Positions 8,289 to 17,567 of a stretch of 64,000 nt of DNA are shown here, piece by piece. Position numbers and translations under genes: made by a program. The notes beneath the pieces were generated by a model. It was not told where the DNA came from. It did no database searches and was given only the letters and a program-made list of their open reading frames with translations. The first letter of the stretch is position 1, and every line of letters begins with the position of its first letter. Source of the stretch: Sulfitobacter mediterraneus (lineage in GTDB: Bacteria > Pseudomonadota > Alphaproteobacteria > Rhodobacterales > Rhodobacteraceae). The DNA lies in the NCBI RefSeq assembly GCF_003054325.1, contig NZ_QBKU01000008.1, positions 124,001 to 188,000 of the forward strand, in the 5' to 3' direction.

Positions 8289-8954
8289 TCAGCGCCGCGC
8301 AGGCCGCCACCCAGAGGCCCGCGCCTGCGCTTCGGAACAGAACCACCGCTCGCCCTCGGCGGGCTGAATGCCGGTGCGGTCATAAAACTTTTGCCCTGGC
8401 ATGTGGTAGATCCGTTTGCCCTTGGCCGAAATATTGCCCTTGATCGCACAGTTCGGATCTTGCGCATCGCGCCCCTTGATCCGGGTCAGACGATAACGTG
8501 CGGGCGATTGCAGCGTGAACCCGTGAATGCCGCGCTTGGCAACCAGGGCCGCTTTTTCATCCAGATCATAATCCATCGCATATTTGCGGTAGGCATAGGC
8601 CAGACCATCCTGCACCAGCCGCGCCCCGATATCCGCAACCCCGGCATAACACTTGGCCACCACGCGCCCGTAACGGTCTGTATCCTTGGCCACACAGCGC
8701 ACCCGCTGCCCGCCGAACAAATCCTGCACCTGCCGCGTGACCCAATCACCGCAGGCCCAGTTTTGCCCGTTCAGCGTTGTGCACGGCTGATCTCGCTCTG
8801 GCGCATCAATACCATAAAGGCGCACGCGGGTCCGCCCGACATCCACCGTATCGCCATCAATCACACGCAGGTCTCCGGTGATATCTGCCGCCTGCGCAGG
8901 GGGCGCCAGCAGCCAAAGCGCACACAGCGCAAATCGTAAACAAATGGTTAACAT
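8289..8954 (-). CDS. Exported thermonuclease-family (SNase-like) protein
   Basis: A 221-residue protein with signal peptide MLTICLRFALCALWLLAPPAQA. The staphylococcal-nuclease fold motifs follow: VIDGDTVDVGRTRVRLYGID at about 31-50 (Asp pair for Ca2+), APERDQPC, CVAKDTDRYGRVVAKCY, and GLAYAYRKYAMDY. The C-terminal 60 residues form a separate Cys-containing segment (NCAIKGNISAKGKRIYHMPG, ERWFCSEAQA) common in Rhodobacteraceae members. It is probably periplasmic or secreted and could degrade nucleic acid for phosphorus or act as a structural SNase domain. It is convergent with pccR; the two stop codons abut with no gap. Confidence 0.9.
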   Translation of the reverse strand: MLTICLRFALCALWLLAPPAQAADITGDLRVIDGDTVDVGRTRVRLYGIDAPERDQPCTTLNGQNWACGDWVTRQVQDLFGGQRVRCVAKDTDRYGRVVAKCYAGVADIGARLVQDGLAYAYRKYAMDYDLDEKAALVAKRGIHGFTLQSPARYRLTRIKGRDAQDPNCAIKGNISAKGKRIYHMPGQKFYDRTGIQPAEGERWFCSEAQARASGWRPARR

Positions 8955-9061
8955 GGCGTCACTATGGGCGCTGCGCCCGCAGGACGAAAGCGATTCTGTT
9001 AAGAAAGGTTAACGCCTATCACAACACGCCTGAGACCCGCCTGATGCCATGGCGCAGCAGA

Positions 9062-10720
9062 TCACCGCTGCGATGTTTCCCACTCCGGATGAACCCAGGG
9101 CACATCATTGGCCCGCGCCAATGGATCAAGGCCAAGTAGCAAATCCGAAACCTTCTCACCCACCATGATCGACGGCGCATTGAGATTGCCATTGGTGATG
9201 CGCGGAAAGATCGAACTGTCCGCCACGCGCAGCCCCTCAACCCCGATCACCCGTGCCTGCGGATCAACCACGGCCATCGGATCGTCCACCGCGCCCATCT
9301 TGCAAGTGCCGCAAGGGTGATAGGCGCTCTCGGCATGTTCTGCGATGAAACTGTCAAGCTCCGCATCCGTTTGCATCTCCGCACCGGGCTGGATCTCATG
9401 CTTCACAAATGGCTTGAACGCCTCCTGCGCAAAAACCTCACGGGTCAAACGGATACAGGTGCGAAAATCCTCCCAGTCTTCGGGGTGAGACATATAGTTG
9501 AACCGGATCACCGGATCATCCGCAGGATTGCCTGACCGCAGGCTCACCGCCCCCCGCGACTTGGACCGCATCGGCCCAGTATGGGCCTGAAATCCATGCC
9601 CCTCTGCCGCGGCCTGGCCGTCATAGCGCACGGCGATGGGCAGGAAATGATACTGGATATCCGGATAAGGCACCCCGGCCTTGGAGCGTACAAAGGCCGC
9701 GCTTTCAAACTGGTTCGATGCGCCCATACCGGTCTTGGTAAACAGCCACTGCGCCCCGATCACCGCCTTGGACAGGACGTTCCAATGTTTATACAGGGTG
9801 ATCGGCTGCGATGCCGCCATCTGGATATAAAGCTCAAGATGGTCTTGCAGGTTTTGCCCCACACCGGCGCGGTCCGCGACCACCTCGATCCCATGCTCGG
9901 CCAGATGCGCAGCCGGGCCAATGCCCGACAACATCAACAGTTTCGGCGAATTGATCGAAGAAGCGGCCAAAACCACCTCACGCTCGGCGCCGATGACCTC
10001 GATCTTGCCGCCGCGCAGCACCTCAACGCCGATGGCGCGGCCCTCCTCGATCACCACACGCTGCGCAAGGGCGCGGATCAGCTCGACATTGCCCGTGCGC
10101 TGCGCAGGCCGCAAATAGGCATTGGCCGCCGACCAGCGCCGCCCGTTCCACACGGTCTGCTCCATCGGGCCAAAGCCTTCTTGCTTTTCACCGTTGTAAT
10201 CATCCGTGGCCTCATATCCAGCCTGCGCACCTGCCTTCACAAAGGCCTCGAACAAGGGGTTCTTGCGCGGCCCGCGGCTCACATGCAGCGGACCGTCCGT
10301 GCCGCGCCAACCCGCATCGCCGCCATGACCGCCGTCATGCCAGCTTTCCATCCGTTTGAAATACGGCAAAACATCCGCATAGGCCCAGCCCTGCGCGCCG
10401 CTTTCCTCCCAATGATCATAATCCATCGCATGACCGCGCACATAAACCATCCCGTTGATCGAGGACGATCCGCCAATCACCTTGCCGCGCGGGCAGGCCA
10501 GTTCGCGGTTGTTCAAATGCGGCTCCGGCTCTGACCGGTAGCCCCAGTCATACCGTTTCATATTCATCGGATAGCTGAGCGCCGCAGGCATTTGAATAAA
10601 CGGGCCCGCATCGGTGCCGCCATGTTCAATCACGATCACCTTGCGCCCCGCCATCGCCAAACGATAAGCCATGGCACAGCCGGCACTGCCAGCCCCAACA
10701 ATTACAAATTCCGCCTTCAT
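9062..10720 (-). CDS. betA: Choline dehydrogenase (GMC flavoprotein)
   Basis: Oxidises choline to betaine aldehyde with FAD and passes electrons to the respiratory chain. The 552 residues start [20 protein letters not shown], the Rossmann GxGxxG for FAD at 9-14. The GMC signature [14 protein letters not shown] lies at 83-96 and the catalytic His region HPCGTCKMG near 470. The ATG at 10720 is followed directly by the FAD motif; an upstream extension would read through the structured spacer and is not conserved. It is the last gene of betI-betC-betB-betA. A 254-base spacer with a long palindrome separates it from betB, so its expression may differ from the upstream genes. Confidence 0.95.
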   Translation of the reverse strand: MKAEFVIVGAGSAGCAMAYRLAMAGRKVIVIEHGGTDAGPFIQMPAALSYPMNMKRYDWGYRSEPEPHLNNRELACPRGKVIGGSSSINGMVYVRGHAMDYDHWEESGAQGWAYADVLPYFKRMESWHDGGHGGDAGWRGTDGPLHVSRGPRKNPLFEAFVKAGAQAGYEATDDYNGEKQEGFGPMEQTVWNGRRWSAANAYLRPAQRTGNVELIRALAQRVVIEEGRAIGVEVLRGGKIEVIGAEREVVLAASSINSPKLLMLSGIGPAAHLAEHGIEVVADRAGVGQNLQDHLELYIQMAASQPITLYKHWNVLSKAVIGAQWLFTKTGMGASNQFESAAFVRSKAGVPYPDIQYHFLPIAVRYDGQAAAEGHGFQAHTGPMRSKSRGAVSLRSGNPADDPVIRFNYMSHPEDWEDFRTCIRLTREVFAQEAFKPFVKHEIQPGAEMQTDAELDSFIAEHAESAYHPCGTCKMGAVDDPMAVVDPQARVIGVEGLRVADSSIFPRITNGNLNAPSIMVGEKVSDLLLGLDPLARANDVPWVHPEWETSQR

Positions 10721-10734
10721 ACCTACCTCTTCGT

Positions 10735-10808
10735 GATTCCGCGCAGGGTCAAGGAGGCGCAAAGCGCCCCAAGCTGTGCTTGGCTTGTCCTTGACGCTGC
10801 GGGGAATC
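10735..10808. repeat. Three-way-junction palindrome between betB and betA
   Basis: The outer arms 10735-10755 and 10788-10808 are inverted repeats of 21 bases with two mismatches. Inside lie two tight hairpins: GGCGC-AAA-GCGCC (10756-10768) and CCAAGC-TGT-GCTTGG (10769-10783). RNA from either strand could fold into a three-helix junction. It begins 15 bases upstream of the betA start codon. Confidence 0.7.
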
Positions 10809-10974
10809 GCACCGCCATCATTGAACCGGTGTCTTGAGCCACAGACCTGTGGCGCAAGCACCTCTCAGCAAATCTCAAAACCGCCACAGAACAAAACCAC
10901 CGATCCTGATCCGGGCTCACCTCGCCAAAAGCGCCAAAAATGAAACGCGCGTCAGCGCTCCTTTTGGCAGAGCC

Positions 10975-12432
10975 CTAAAAGGGCGCCTCCACGTCATCCA
11001 TGCGCACAAACACCGATTTCAACTGGCTGTAATGCGCGATCGCCGCCTTGGAGTTCTCGCGCCCCACACCGGAGTTTTTGGATCCCCCAAAGGGGGCCTC
11101 GACCGGCGCGTCATTATAGGTGTTGATGAAACAGGTGCCCGCCTCAAACCGCGCCGCAACGCGGTGCGCACGGGTCAGATCCTTGGTGAACACACCCGCC
11201 GCCAGACCAAATTCGGTGTCATTGGCCCGCGCCATCACCTCATCTTCGTCCTCAAAATCCAGCACTGCCATCACCGGCCCAAAGATCTCTTCGCGGGCGA
11301 TGATCATATCATCGGTCACATCGGCAAACACCGTCGGCTGCATGTAGAACCCTTCACGGTCCAAACGCGCCCCGCCCGTGACCAGACGCGCGCCTTCAGC
11401 CTTGCCTTTTTCGACATAGCCCAGCGCGATATTCATCTGCCGCTCTGACACCATCGGGCCAAAGCTGGTGTCGGGGTCCATCGGATCGCCGATCACCGCA
11501 TTGCCCAGACGTTCCGTCAAACGGGTCAGGAACTTTTCCTTGATCGCCTTGTGCACAAACACCCGCGTGCCGTTGGAACAGACCTGACCAGAGCTATAGA
11601 AATTGCCCAAAATCGCCCCGCCAACCGCGTTCTCGATATCCGCGTCATCAAAGACGATCATCGGGGATTTGCCCCCCAGTTCCATCGTCACATGTTTGAT
11701 GCCTTCGGCCGCAGCGGCATAGACCTTGCGCCCCGTCGGCACCGAACCGGTCAGCGATACCTTATCAACCCGCGGATCGGTGACCAATGCACTGCCCACC
11801 TCGCCCATGCCCTGCACGACATTGTAGATGCCCGCCGGCAGACCCGCCTCATGCAGGATCTCGGCCACCTTGAGCGCACAAAGCGGCGTTGTCTCGGAGG
11901 GTTTGAAAATCATCGCATTGCCGCACGCCAGCGCCGGTGCGCCCTTCCAGCAGGCGATCTGCGTTGGATAATTCCACGCGCCGATCCCCACACAAACGCC
12001 CAAAGCCTCGCGGCGGGTATAGACCCAGTTCTCGCCCAGCTGGATATGCTCGCCGGTCAGTGTCGCCGCCATGCCGCCGAAGTATTCCAGCGCATCGGCC
12101 CCGCTGGTGGCATCCACCACCGAGGTCTCCTGATAGGGTTTGCCGGTGTCATAGGTTTCCAGCACGCTCAGATCGTGATTGCGCTCGCGCATGATCTGCT
12201 CGGCCCGGCGCAGGATACGCCCGCGCTCAGTTCCGCTCATCGCGGCCCATGCCGCTTGGGCATTGCGCGCCGATTCAATTGCCTGATCGACAATCGCGGG
12301 CGTCGCGGCATAAACCGTTGCGATCTTTTCCCCGGTTGCGGGATAGATCACATCAATCGGCGTGCCGCTTGTGTCTTCGACGTAGGCGCCATTGATAAAA
12401 TGGCTGGCCTTGGGCTGTGTGTCATAGGGCAT
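10975..12432 (-). CDS. betB: Betaine-aldehyde dehydrogenase
   Basis: NAD(P)-dependent aldehyde dehydrogenase that completes glycine betaine synthesis. The 485 residues contain all family landmarks: [20 protein letters not shown] (about 145-164), KPSETTPL (177-184), [12 protein letters not shown] for the cofactor turn, the general-base Glu251 in MELGGKSP and the nucleophile Cys285 in [20 protein letters not shown] and the C-terminal [15 protein letters not shown] are also intact. It sits between betC and betA on the minus strand; a 47-base spacer before it holds a copy of the GGCCAAATGAAG repeat. Specificity for betaine aldehyde rests on the operon context. Confidence 0.95.
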   Translation of the reverse strand: MPYDTQPKASHFINGAYVEDTSGTPIDVIYPATGEKIATVYAATPAIVDQAIESARNAQAAWAAMSGTERGRILRRAEQIMRERNHDLSVLETYDTGKPYQETSVVDATSGADALEYFGGMAATLTGEHIQLGENWVYTRREALGVCVGIGAWNYPTQIACWKGAPALACGNAMIFKPSETTPLCALKVAEILHEAGLPAGIYNVVQGMGEVGSALVTDPRVDKVSLTGSVPTGRKVYAAAAEGIKHVTMELGGKSPMIVFDDADIENAVGGAILGNFYSSGQVCSNGTRVFVHKAIKEKFLTRLTERLGNAVIGDPMDPDTSFGPMVSERQMNIALGYVEKGKAEGARLVTGGARLDREGFYMQPTVFADVTDDMIIAREEIFGPVMAVLDFEDEDEVMARANDTEFGLAAGVFTKDLTRAHRVAARFEAGTCFINTYNDAPVEAPFGGSKNSGVGRENSKAAIAHYSQLKSVFVRMDDVEAPF

Positions 12433-12445
12433 GGGTTAACTTTCT

Positions 12446-12477
12446 GCCTCCGGCGGGAGTTTAGGGGCCAAATGAAG
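12446..12477 (+). repeat. Intergenic repeat, copy A (between betC and betB)
   Basis: A 32-base unit consisting of a CTCC-GGCG-GGAG mini-hairpin, a short TTTAGG spacer, and GGCCAAATGAAG at the end. Related copies lie at 23579-23610 with an inverted partner 23624-23652, and at 39382-39413. Confidence 0.6.
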
Positions 12478-12479
12478 GG

Positions 12480-13988
12480 TCATTCACCGCGCGGGAAGCG
12501 TTTGTTGTCTTCCAGCACGTTGAGGTCCATGTGATTGCGCATGTATTGTTCGGATGCTTTGCGCAGCGGTTGATAATCCCAAGGGTAATACCCCCCCTCG
12601 CGCAGCGCCTCATAAACCACCCAGCGGCGGGCCTGACTTTTGCGCACATCGGCGTCGAAAGCTGCCAAATCCCAGCGGGCGTCCGCTTTGGCTTGCAGGG
12701 AATTTAGCGTGCCTTGGTGATCAGGGTGATCTGCCAGATTGGTCATCTCGTTGGGGTCGGCTTCCAGATCAAAGAGCTGATCAGGGTCAAGGTCGCAACG
12801 GTTGTACTTCCACTTGCCATAGCGCAGCGAAACCATCGGCGCGTAGGTCGCCTCGGCGGCATATTCCATCGCGACGGGTTCGGTCCGCTCCACCCCTTGG
12901 CCCATCGGCACCAGCGACTGTCCGGTGGTCCATTCCATCACCTCGTCCATGCTGACCCCTGCGAGATCACACAAGGTGGGACAGACGTCTATGTTGCTGA
13001 CGGCGGTTGTTTGCAGGCCCGGCTCCATCTGCGGGGCCGAGATCATCATGGGCACGCGCGATGATCCCTCAAGGAAGGACATCTTGAACCAAAGCCCCCG
13101 CTCGCCCAGCATGTCGCCATGGTCGGAGACAAACAGGATGATCGCCTCTTGCCGCGTGTCTTCCAGCGTTTGCAGGATCTCGCCAATTTTGTCGTCAAGA
13201 TAGCTGATGTTGGCAAAATAGGCTCGGCGCGACCGGCGGATGTCTTCTTCTTTGATGTCAAAGCTGCGCCAATCGTTGGCGTCAAAGATGCGCTGCGAAT
13301 GCGGGTCGTGATCCTCATAGGCCATCGCCGGAACTTCGGGCAGCAGATGTTCGCTATCCTCGTAAAGATCCCAATATTTCTTGCGCGCCACATAGGGGTC
13401 ATGCGGATGGGTAAAGCTGGCCGTCAGGCACCAAGGACGCCCGTCCTCCCCGCGTGACAGATCATAAAGCTTGCGCACCGCATTGTAGGCGACATCATCG
13501 TCGTATTCCATCTGGTTGGAAATCTCGGCAACACCAGCGCCCGTGACGGACCCCATGTTGTGATACCACCAGTCAATCCGTTCCCCCGGCTTGCGGTAAT
13601 CGGGGGTCCACCCAAAATCGGCGGGATAAATATCGGTGGTCAGGCGTTCCTCGAACCCGTGCAACTGGTCTGGCCCGACGAAGTGCATCTTACCCGACAA
13701 GCAAGTGTGATAGCCCGCCCGGCGCAGGTGATGCGCATAGGTCGGGATCGACGAACAGAACTCTGCCGCGTTGTCATACACACCGGTATCGCTTGGCAAT
13801 TGGCCCGACATAAACGCCGCCCGCCCCGGCGCGCACAGAGGCGATGCCGTATAGGCATTGGCAAACCGGGTGGACCGCGCCGCCAGCGCCTTGAGATTTG
13901 GCGCGTGCAGGAAATCCGCCGGACCATCGGGAAAGAATGTGCCGTTGAGCTGATCCACCATCAGGATCAGAATATTTGGTTGTGTCAT
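12480..13988 (-). CDS. betC: Choline-sulfatase
   Basis: Hydrolyses choline-O-sulfate to choline and sulfate. This 502-residue alkaline-phosphatase-superfamily sulfatase starts MTQPNILILMVDQLNGTFF, with a metal-binding Asp at 12. The formylglycine-type motif ASPLCAPGRAAFMSG is centred on Cys52 (C-x-P-x-R). ILFVSDHGDMLGERG near 285-300 supplies the Asp/His metal ligands, and the C-terminal DPDQLFDLEADPNEMTNLAD is typical. The fourth motif residue is Gly where many sulfatases have Ser or Ala. Its start overlaps the betI stop by four bases, so betI and betC are coupled. Presence of betC means the cell can use choline-O-sulfate, common in marine settings, as an osmoprotectant source. Confidence 0.94.
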   Translation of the reverse strand: MTQPNILILMVDQLNGTFFPDGPADFLHAPNLKALAARSTRFANAYTASPLCAPGRAAFMSGQLPSDTGVYDNAAEFCSSIPTYAHHLRRAGYHTCLSGKMHFVGPDQLHGFEERLTTDIYPADFGWTPDYRKPGERIDWWYHNMGSVTGAGVAEISNQMEYDDDVAYNAVRKLYDLSRGEDGRPWCLTASFTHPHDPYVARKKYWDLYEDSEHLLPEVPAMAYEDHDPHSQRIFDANDWRSFDIKEEDIRRSRRAYFANISYLDDKIGEILQTLEDTRQEAIILFVSDHGDMLGERGLWFKMSFLEGSSRVPMMISAPQMEPGLQTTAVSNIDVCPTLCDLAGVSMDEVMEWTTGQSLVPMGQGVERTEPVAMEYAAEATYAPMVSLRYGKWKYNRCDLDPDQLFDLEADPNEMTNLADHPDHQGTLNSLQAKADARWDLAAFDADVRKSQARRWVVYEALREGGYYPWDYQPLRKASEQYMRNHMDLNVLEDNKRFPRGE

Positions 13989-14560
13989 CTAGGTGCCTTA
14001 AGCAAGAGATCGAGTGTTGTAAGGGCTGAGTTCAGCGCCGCCTTGGCAGTGCCGGAGTGCGACAGCGCCGCACGTAGATAGAGGCCATCAATCAAGGCCG
14101 CTATGGTATCTGCATCCGCTTCGGGATGGGGGGATGCGCCGCGCAGGGCATGGGTCAGGTTGGACCGCAACCGGCGCTGGTAAATTCGCAAAAGCCGCTG
14201 GGTGCCGTTGCTGGTGCGCGATGCCGCATAAAGCGTCATCCAGGCGGACACCGTTTCGGGCGCAAAACATGTCTCGTCAAAGCTCGCGATGATGATCGCT
14301 GCTGCCCGGTCGCGGGGCGTTTCGGCCTGTGACAAACGGTGCAGAACCTGCGCTTTGTATTCCTCAAGGATATGGGTCATCGCGGCGAGGAAGATCTGGT
14401 CCTTGCCGCCAAAATAATGATGCGCCAGCGCTGTGGACATGCCCGCACGTTTGGCGATCTGCCCCACGGTGACATCCAGCGAATGCGCCGCGCCGATCTC
14501 GGCGATTGTGGCCTGCACCAGCGCCGAGCGCCGGATGGGCTGCATTCCTACTTTTGGCAT
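13985..14560 (-). CDS. betI: BetI-type TetR repressor of the choline operon
   Basis: A 191-residue TetR-family protein. The DNA-binding domain at about 10-55 reads RRSALVQATIAEIGAAHSLD, then VTVGQIAKRAGMSTALAHHY with FGGKDQ, matching BetI, which represses bet genes and is released by choline. The C-terminal domain (FAPETVSAWMTLYAASRTSN, then RLRSNLTHALR) also fits BetI. First gene of betI-betC-betB-betA. A perfect dyad ATTGAC-CC-GTCAAT lies 49-62 bases upstream of its ATG, a good autoregulatory operator. Confidence 0.93.
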   Translation of the reverse strand: MPKVGMQPIRRSALVQATIAEIGAAHSLDVTVGQIAKRAGMSTALAHHYFGGKDQIFLAAMTHILEEYKAQVLHRLSQAETPRDRAAAIIIASFDETCFAPETVSAWMTLYAASRTSNGTQRLLRIYQRRLRSNLTHALRGASPHPEADADTIAALIDGLYLRAALSHSGTAKAALNSALTTLDLLLKAPR

Positions 14561-14608
14561 GACGGATTCTATCCTTTGGCGTTACCGCGTCAGGATAGTT
14601 CGATCTTT

Positions 14609-14622
14609 ATTGACCCGTCAAT
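14609..14622 (-). promoter_or_regulatory. Probable BetI operator
   Basis: Perfect inverted repeat ATTGAC-CC-GTCAAT in the AT-rich stretch before betI, flanked by further TTGATT/ATAAAG bases. Its position in the promoter and sequence resemble known BetI dyads, which also contain ATTGA/TCAAT arms. Confidence 0.55.
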
Positions 14623-14631
14623 CAAGAAAAG

Positions 14632-15534
14632 TCAGAGCTTGGTCGCATTTGCATTCGGCGTGATCTGCCGCTTTAGCATAGCCTCGCGCCAGGTGATAAA
14701 TGTCACCGACCCCAGAATGACAAACCCGCCGACGATCACCCAGATATCCACCGGCTCGTTAAACGCCAAAACCCCAAGGGACGTGGCCCAAAGCAGCTGC
14801 AAAAAGGTGATCGGCTGCGTCACCGTCACGGGCGCGGCAGCAAAGGCCAGCGTCATGGTGTAATGCCCCGCCGTGGCAAACACCGCGACCGCCGTGAGCA
14901 GCAAAACCTCGCGCAATGTCGGCGTGACCCAGACCGGCAGCGCAAATGGGGCCAGCGCCAATGTGACAAAAATCGACAACATGGCGACCACCACTGCGGG
15001 CCTCACCTCATCGGCCAACACCTTGGCCAACAGGTAAGATCCGGCAAAAACCACAGCCGCAAACAGCATGGCCAGATGGCCCAGACTGACCTCGCGAAAC
15101 CCTGGCCGGAGGATGATCGCCGCGCCCATCAACCCCAGACAGACCGCCGCAATGCGCCGCGCCGCCAGCTTTTCCCCCAGAAACACCGCGGCCCCCAATG
15201 TGACATAGATCGGGGCGAGGTAATTCATCGCCGTGACCTCGGCGATGGGGATGCGGGTCATGGCGTAGAACCACAAGATCACGCCCAGCGCGTGACAAAA
15301 CCCGCGTAATCCGAACAGGGACCATTGGCGGCGGCTGAGGTTGGTTTGCCGCAATGCCCCCAACGCAGGCAGCAGGAACACCAGCCCGATAGCATAGCGC
15401 AGAAACGCCGATTCCGCCGCAGGCAGGCGCGGCCCCATGTATTTGACCAAGGCCGTGACGGCGATGAAAAGCAACCCCGTGACCAACATCCAAAGAATAC
15501 CGGTAAGCGGGCGTTGAGGGACTTCAGTAACCAT
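14632..15534 (-). CDS. DMT-superfamily (EamA) transporter
   Basis: A 300-residue membrane protein with ten predicted helices in two EamA halves. The first half contains FLRYAIGLVFLLPALGALR and GVILWFYAMTRIPIAEVTAM, then AVFLGEKLAARR and IILRP, which are hallmarks of the drug/metabolite exporter family. The second half has TAGHYTMTLAFAAAPVTVTQ and FLQLLWATSLGVLAFNEP. I used the ATG at 15534; an upstream in-frame TTG lacks a ribosome site. It is likely an inner-membrane exporter of an amino acid or metabolite. It lies upstream of betI on the same strand, but the BetI dyad and spacer suggest separate control. Substrate unknown. Confidence 0.88.
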   Translation of the reverse strand: MVTEVPQRPLTGILWMLVTGLLFIAVTALVKYMGPRLPAAESAFLRYAIGLVFLLPALGALRQTNLSRRQWSLFGLRGFCHALGVILWFYAMTRIPIAEVTAMNYLAPIYVTLGAAVFLGEKLAARRIAAVCLGLMGAAIILRPGFREVSLGHLAMLFAAVVFAGSYLLAKVLADEVRPAVVVAMLSIFVTLALAPFALPVWVTPTLREVLLLTAVAVFATAGHYTMTLAFAAAPVTVTQPITFLQLLWATSLGVLAFNEPVDIWVIVGGFVILGSVTFITWREAMLKRQITPNANATKL

Positions 15535-15571
15535 AACGCGACAGTTTCCCAACGCGCCGCAAAGGGCAAGG

Positions 15572-16171
15572 TCACATCAGCAATAGTTTTGCCGCAATGC
15601 CCCACATCGTCGCCGCGATCAGCCCGTCCAGAATGCGCCAGCTGAGCGGGATGGCAAACAGCGGACCAAGCAGGCGGGCGCCATAGCCCAATGAAAAGAA
15701 GAAACAAAAGCTGGCGAGCGTGGCCCCGATGCCAAAGGCCAGCCTATCGGGATATTGCGCCGAGATCGAGCCGATCAGAACCACGGTATCAAGATAGACA
15801 TGCGGGTTCAGCCAGGTCAGTGCCAGAACCGTCAGCAGTGATTTTCTCAATGACCCCGCACCCTTCCCGTCCGCCTCAAGCACCGCGCCGCCAAACCATG
15901 CCGCGCGGGCGTTCAGGTAGCCATACCAGATCAGAAAGGCCGCGCCGCCATAGCGCATGATGGTCTCGAACCACGGCCATGCCTTTGCCAATGCCCCAAA
16001 CCCCGCGACCCCGCCGGCGATCAAAACAGCATCGGACAGCGCACAGGTCAGGCAGACCCAGAACACATGCGCTCGGCGCAACCCTTGCCGCAGCACAAAG
16101 GCGTTCTGCGCCCCAATGGCCAGAATGAGGGTCAGGCTCAGGGCAAAGCCGGGAAGGAAAGAGGTCAGCAC
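15572..16171 (-). CDS. argO: LysE-family basic amino acid exporter (ArgO type)
   Basis: A 199-residue, six-helix LysE/ArgO exporter. It starts VLTSFLPGFALSLTLILAIG followed by AQNAFVLRQGLRR, the conserved first helix and its motif. Later come ALSDAVLIAGGVAGFG and LALTWLNPHVYLDTVVLIGS, the diagnostic NPH(V/A)YLDT motif. The start is GTG at 16171, with AAAAGGA upstream. It is divergent from an ArgP-like regulator 91 bases away, the standard argO-argP arrangement, so export of arginine or lysine under ArgP control is the likely role. Confidence 0.92.
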   Translation of the reverse strand: MLTSFLPGFALSLTLILAIGAQNAFVLRQGLRRAHVFWVCLTCALSDAVLIAGGVAGFGALAKAWPWFETIMRYGGAAFLIWYGYLNARAAWFGGAVLEADGKGAGSLRKSLLTVLALTWLNPHVYLDTVVLIGSISAQYPDRLAFGIGATLASFCFFFSLGYGARLLGPLFAIPLSWRILDGLIAATMWGIAAKLLLM

Positions 16172-16262
16172 AGGCTTGGTCCTTTTACAGGTCTGGCGTT
16201 TGACTACAGCGCCCCTGCAAATTAGACAAATTAAAGATGCTAAATCTGAATTAGGAAAATTG
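16172..16262. promoter_or_regulatory. argO-argP divergent promoter region
   Basis: Only 91 bases separate the two starts. The argP-proximal half is AT-rich with near-repeated AATTAG, AAATTA and GAATTAG blocks and a dyad-like centre around GATGCTAAATCTG, as expected for a LysR-type regulator binding region. Confidence 0.5.
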
Positions 16263-17141
16263 ATGTCGCTTGACCCGACCCATCTGGCCGCCCTGTCCGC
16301 CATTCTAAGGCTGGGCAGTTTTGATGCGGCGGCGGGTGCGCTTGGGGTCACGCCATCGGCGGTGTCGCAACGCCTCAAGGCGCTGGAAGAACAGGTCGGC
16401 GCAACTTTGGTTCACCGCAGCCAGCCTTGCCGCGCCACCACGCTGGGGGCACGGCTGGCCAAACATGCGGAGGACATCGCATTGTTGGAGGCGCAGGCCC
16501 TTGGGCAAACCTCAGCACCGCGCCCAAGGCTGCGCCTTGCGGTACCGGCCGATGCATTGGCCACATGGATGATACCCGCCTTGGCGGCAGTGCCGGATCT
16601 GCTGTTTGATGTGGTGAACGACGATCAGGACACCGCGGATGATTGGCTCCGCCGTGGTGCGGTCAGTGCCGCCATCACCGGCCATGACCGCGCCGCGCCC
16701 GGCTGTGATCTGTTGTCGCTGGGTGCCATGCGATACATCGCGACGGCCAGCCCTGCGTTTATGCGCAGTCATTTTGCGAAGGGCGTCAATGCCAGCACCC
16801 TCGCCTATGCACCGATGATGGTGTTCAACAGCAAGGATCAGCTGCAATCGCGCTGGATCGCCCAAGTGACCGGCAGGCGTCTGCATCCGCCCAGTCATCA
16901 CCTGCCCTCCACCCATGGATTTGTTGATGCAGCGCTGTCCGGTATGGGCTGGGGCATGAACCCGGAGCCGCTGGTGCGGACGCATCTGGCCCATGGCAGC
17001 CTTGTCGCCCTGACCAAAAACGCCCCGCTGGATGTGCCGCTGTATTGGCAATGCGCACGGGTGATGGCCCCTGCCCTCACCCCGTTGACCCGCGCGGTAC
17101 AGAATGCCGCCCGCAACCATCTGCATCCCACCTCCGGTTGA
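16263..17141 (+). CDS. argP: LysR-type regulator ArgP/IciA
   Basis: A 292-residue LysR family regulator. The winged helix (about 5-62) reads LAALSAILRLGSFDAAAGAL then VTPSAVSQRLKALEEQVGAT and LVHRSQPCRATTLG, matching ArgP. The effector domain includes LRLAVPADALATWMIPAL and WGMNPEPLVRTHLAHGSLV. The frame extends far upstream, but the ATG at 16263 gives the family N-terminus MSLDPTHLAAL. ArgP activates argO in response to arginine or lysine, and the divergent argO neighbour fits that role. Confidence 0.92.
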   Translation: MSLDPTHLAALSAILRLGSFDAAAGALGVTPSAVSQRLKALEEQVGATLVHRSQPCRATTLGARLAKHAEDIALLEAQALGQTSAPRPRLRLAVPADALATWMIPALAAVPDLLFDVVNDDQDTADDWLRRGAVSAAITGHDRAAPGCDLLSLGAMRYIATASPAFMRSHFAKGVNASTLAYAPMMVFNSKDQLQSRWIAQVTGRRLHPPSHHLPSTHGFVDAALSGMGWGMNPEPLVRTHLAHGSLVALTKNAPLDVPLYWQCARVMAPALTPLTRAVQNAARNHLHPTSG

Positions 17142-17239
17142 TTGCAACAAAACGGACACAATTCGGTGAATTTGGTTGCGGCTCTCTGGCAGAACGGCAG
17201 CGCCGCACCTATGTGCTGTTCATAACCAAAGGAAGACAG

Positions 17240-17485
17240 ATGAACGATTTTCAAAGCAAGCTGGATTTGAACCAGTCACAACTGGAGGTGATCGAGGCCG
17301 CGTTGCACACGCAGTCCAAGATCTTGAACGTACAGGCCAGCACCGGCAGCCGCGCCGCCCGCACAAAACTGAACGAAGTTAAAACCGTTCTGGCCCAGAT
17401 TTCCCAAGCCAAAGCCCCCGAGCCGATGAAGCCATGCGCACGCATCGGCAGTGGATGGCTCGGTATGTCGCGCATCTTCGGATAA
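17240..17485 (+). CDS. 81-residue hypothetical protein
   Basis: A small cytosolic protein starting MNDFQSKLDLNQSQLEVIEA, with a likely two-helix coiled N-terminal region (ALHTQSKILNVQ, then TKLNEVKTVLAQISQ), followed by KPCARIGSGWLGMSRIFG. A GGAAGA ribosome site is 4 bases before the ATG at 17240, and a strong terminator follows 25 bases after the stop, so it is a single-gene transcription unit. I do not recognise a family. Confidence 0.75.
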   Translation: MNDFQSKLDLNQSQLEVIEAALHTQSKILNVQASTGSRAARTKLNEVKTVLAQISQAKAPEPMKPCARIGSGWLGMSRIFG

Positions 17486-17510
17486 GTCAGCGCCTGCCAT
17501 TGGCCTTCCA

Positions 17511-17534
17511 CCGCCCCTGTGGGGGCGGTTTTTT
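17511..17534 (+). terminator. Rho-independent terminator after the 81-residue gene
   Basis: Stem CCGCCCC (17511-17517) with GGGGCGG (17522-17528), four-base loop, then six T. Confidence 0.9.
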
Positions 17535-17567
17535 ATTGCCCAAAGCCCAACTTTTGGGCCGCCCGAT

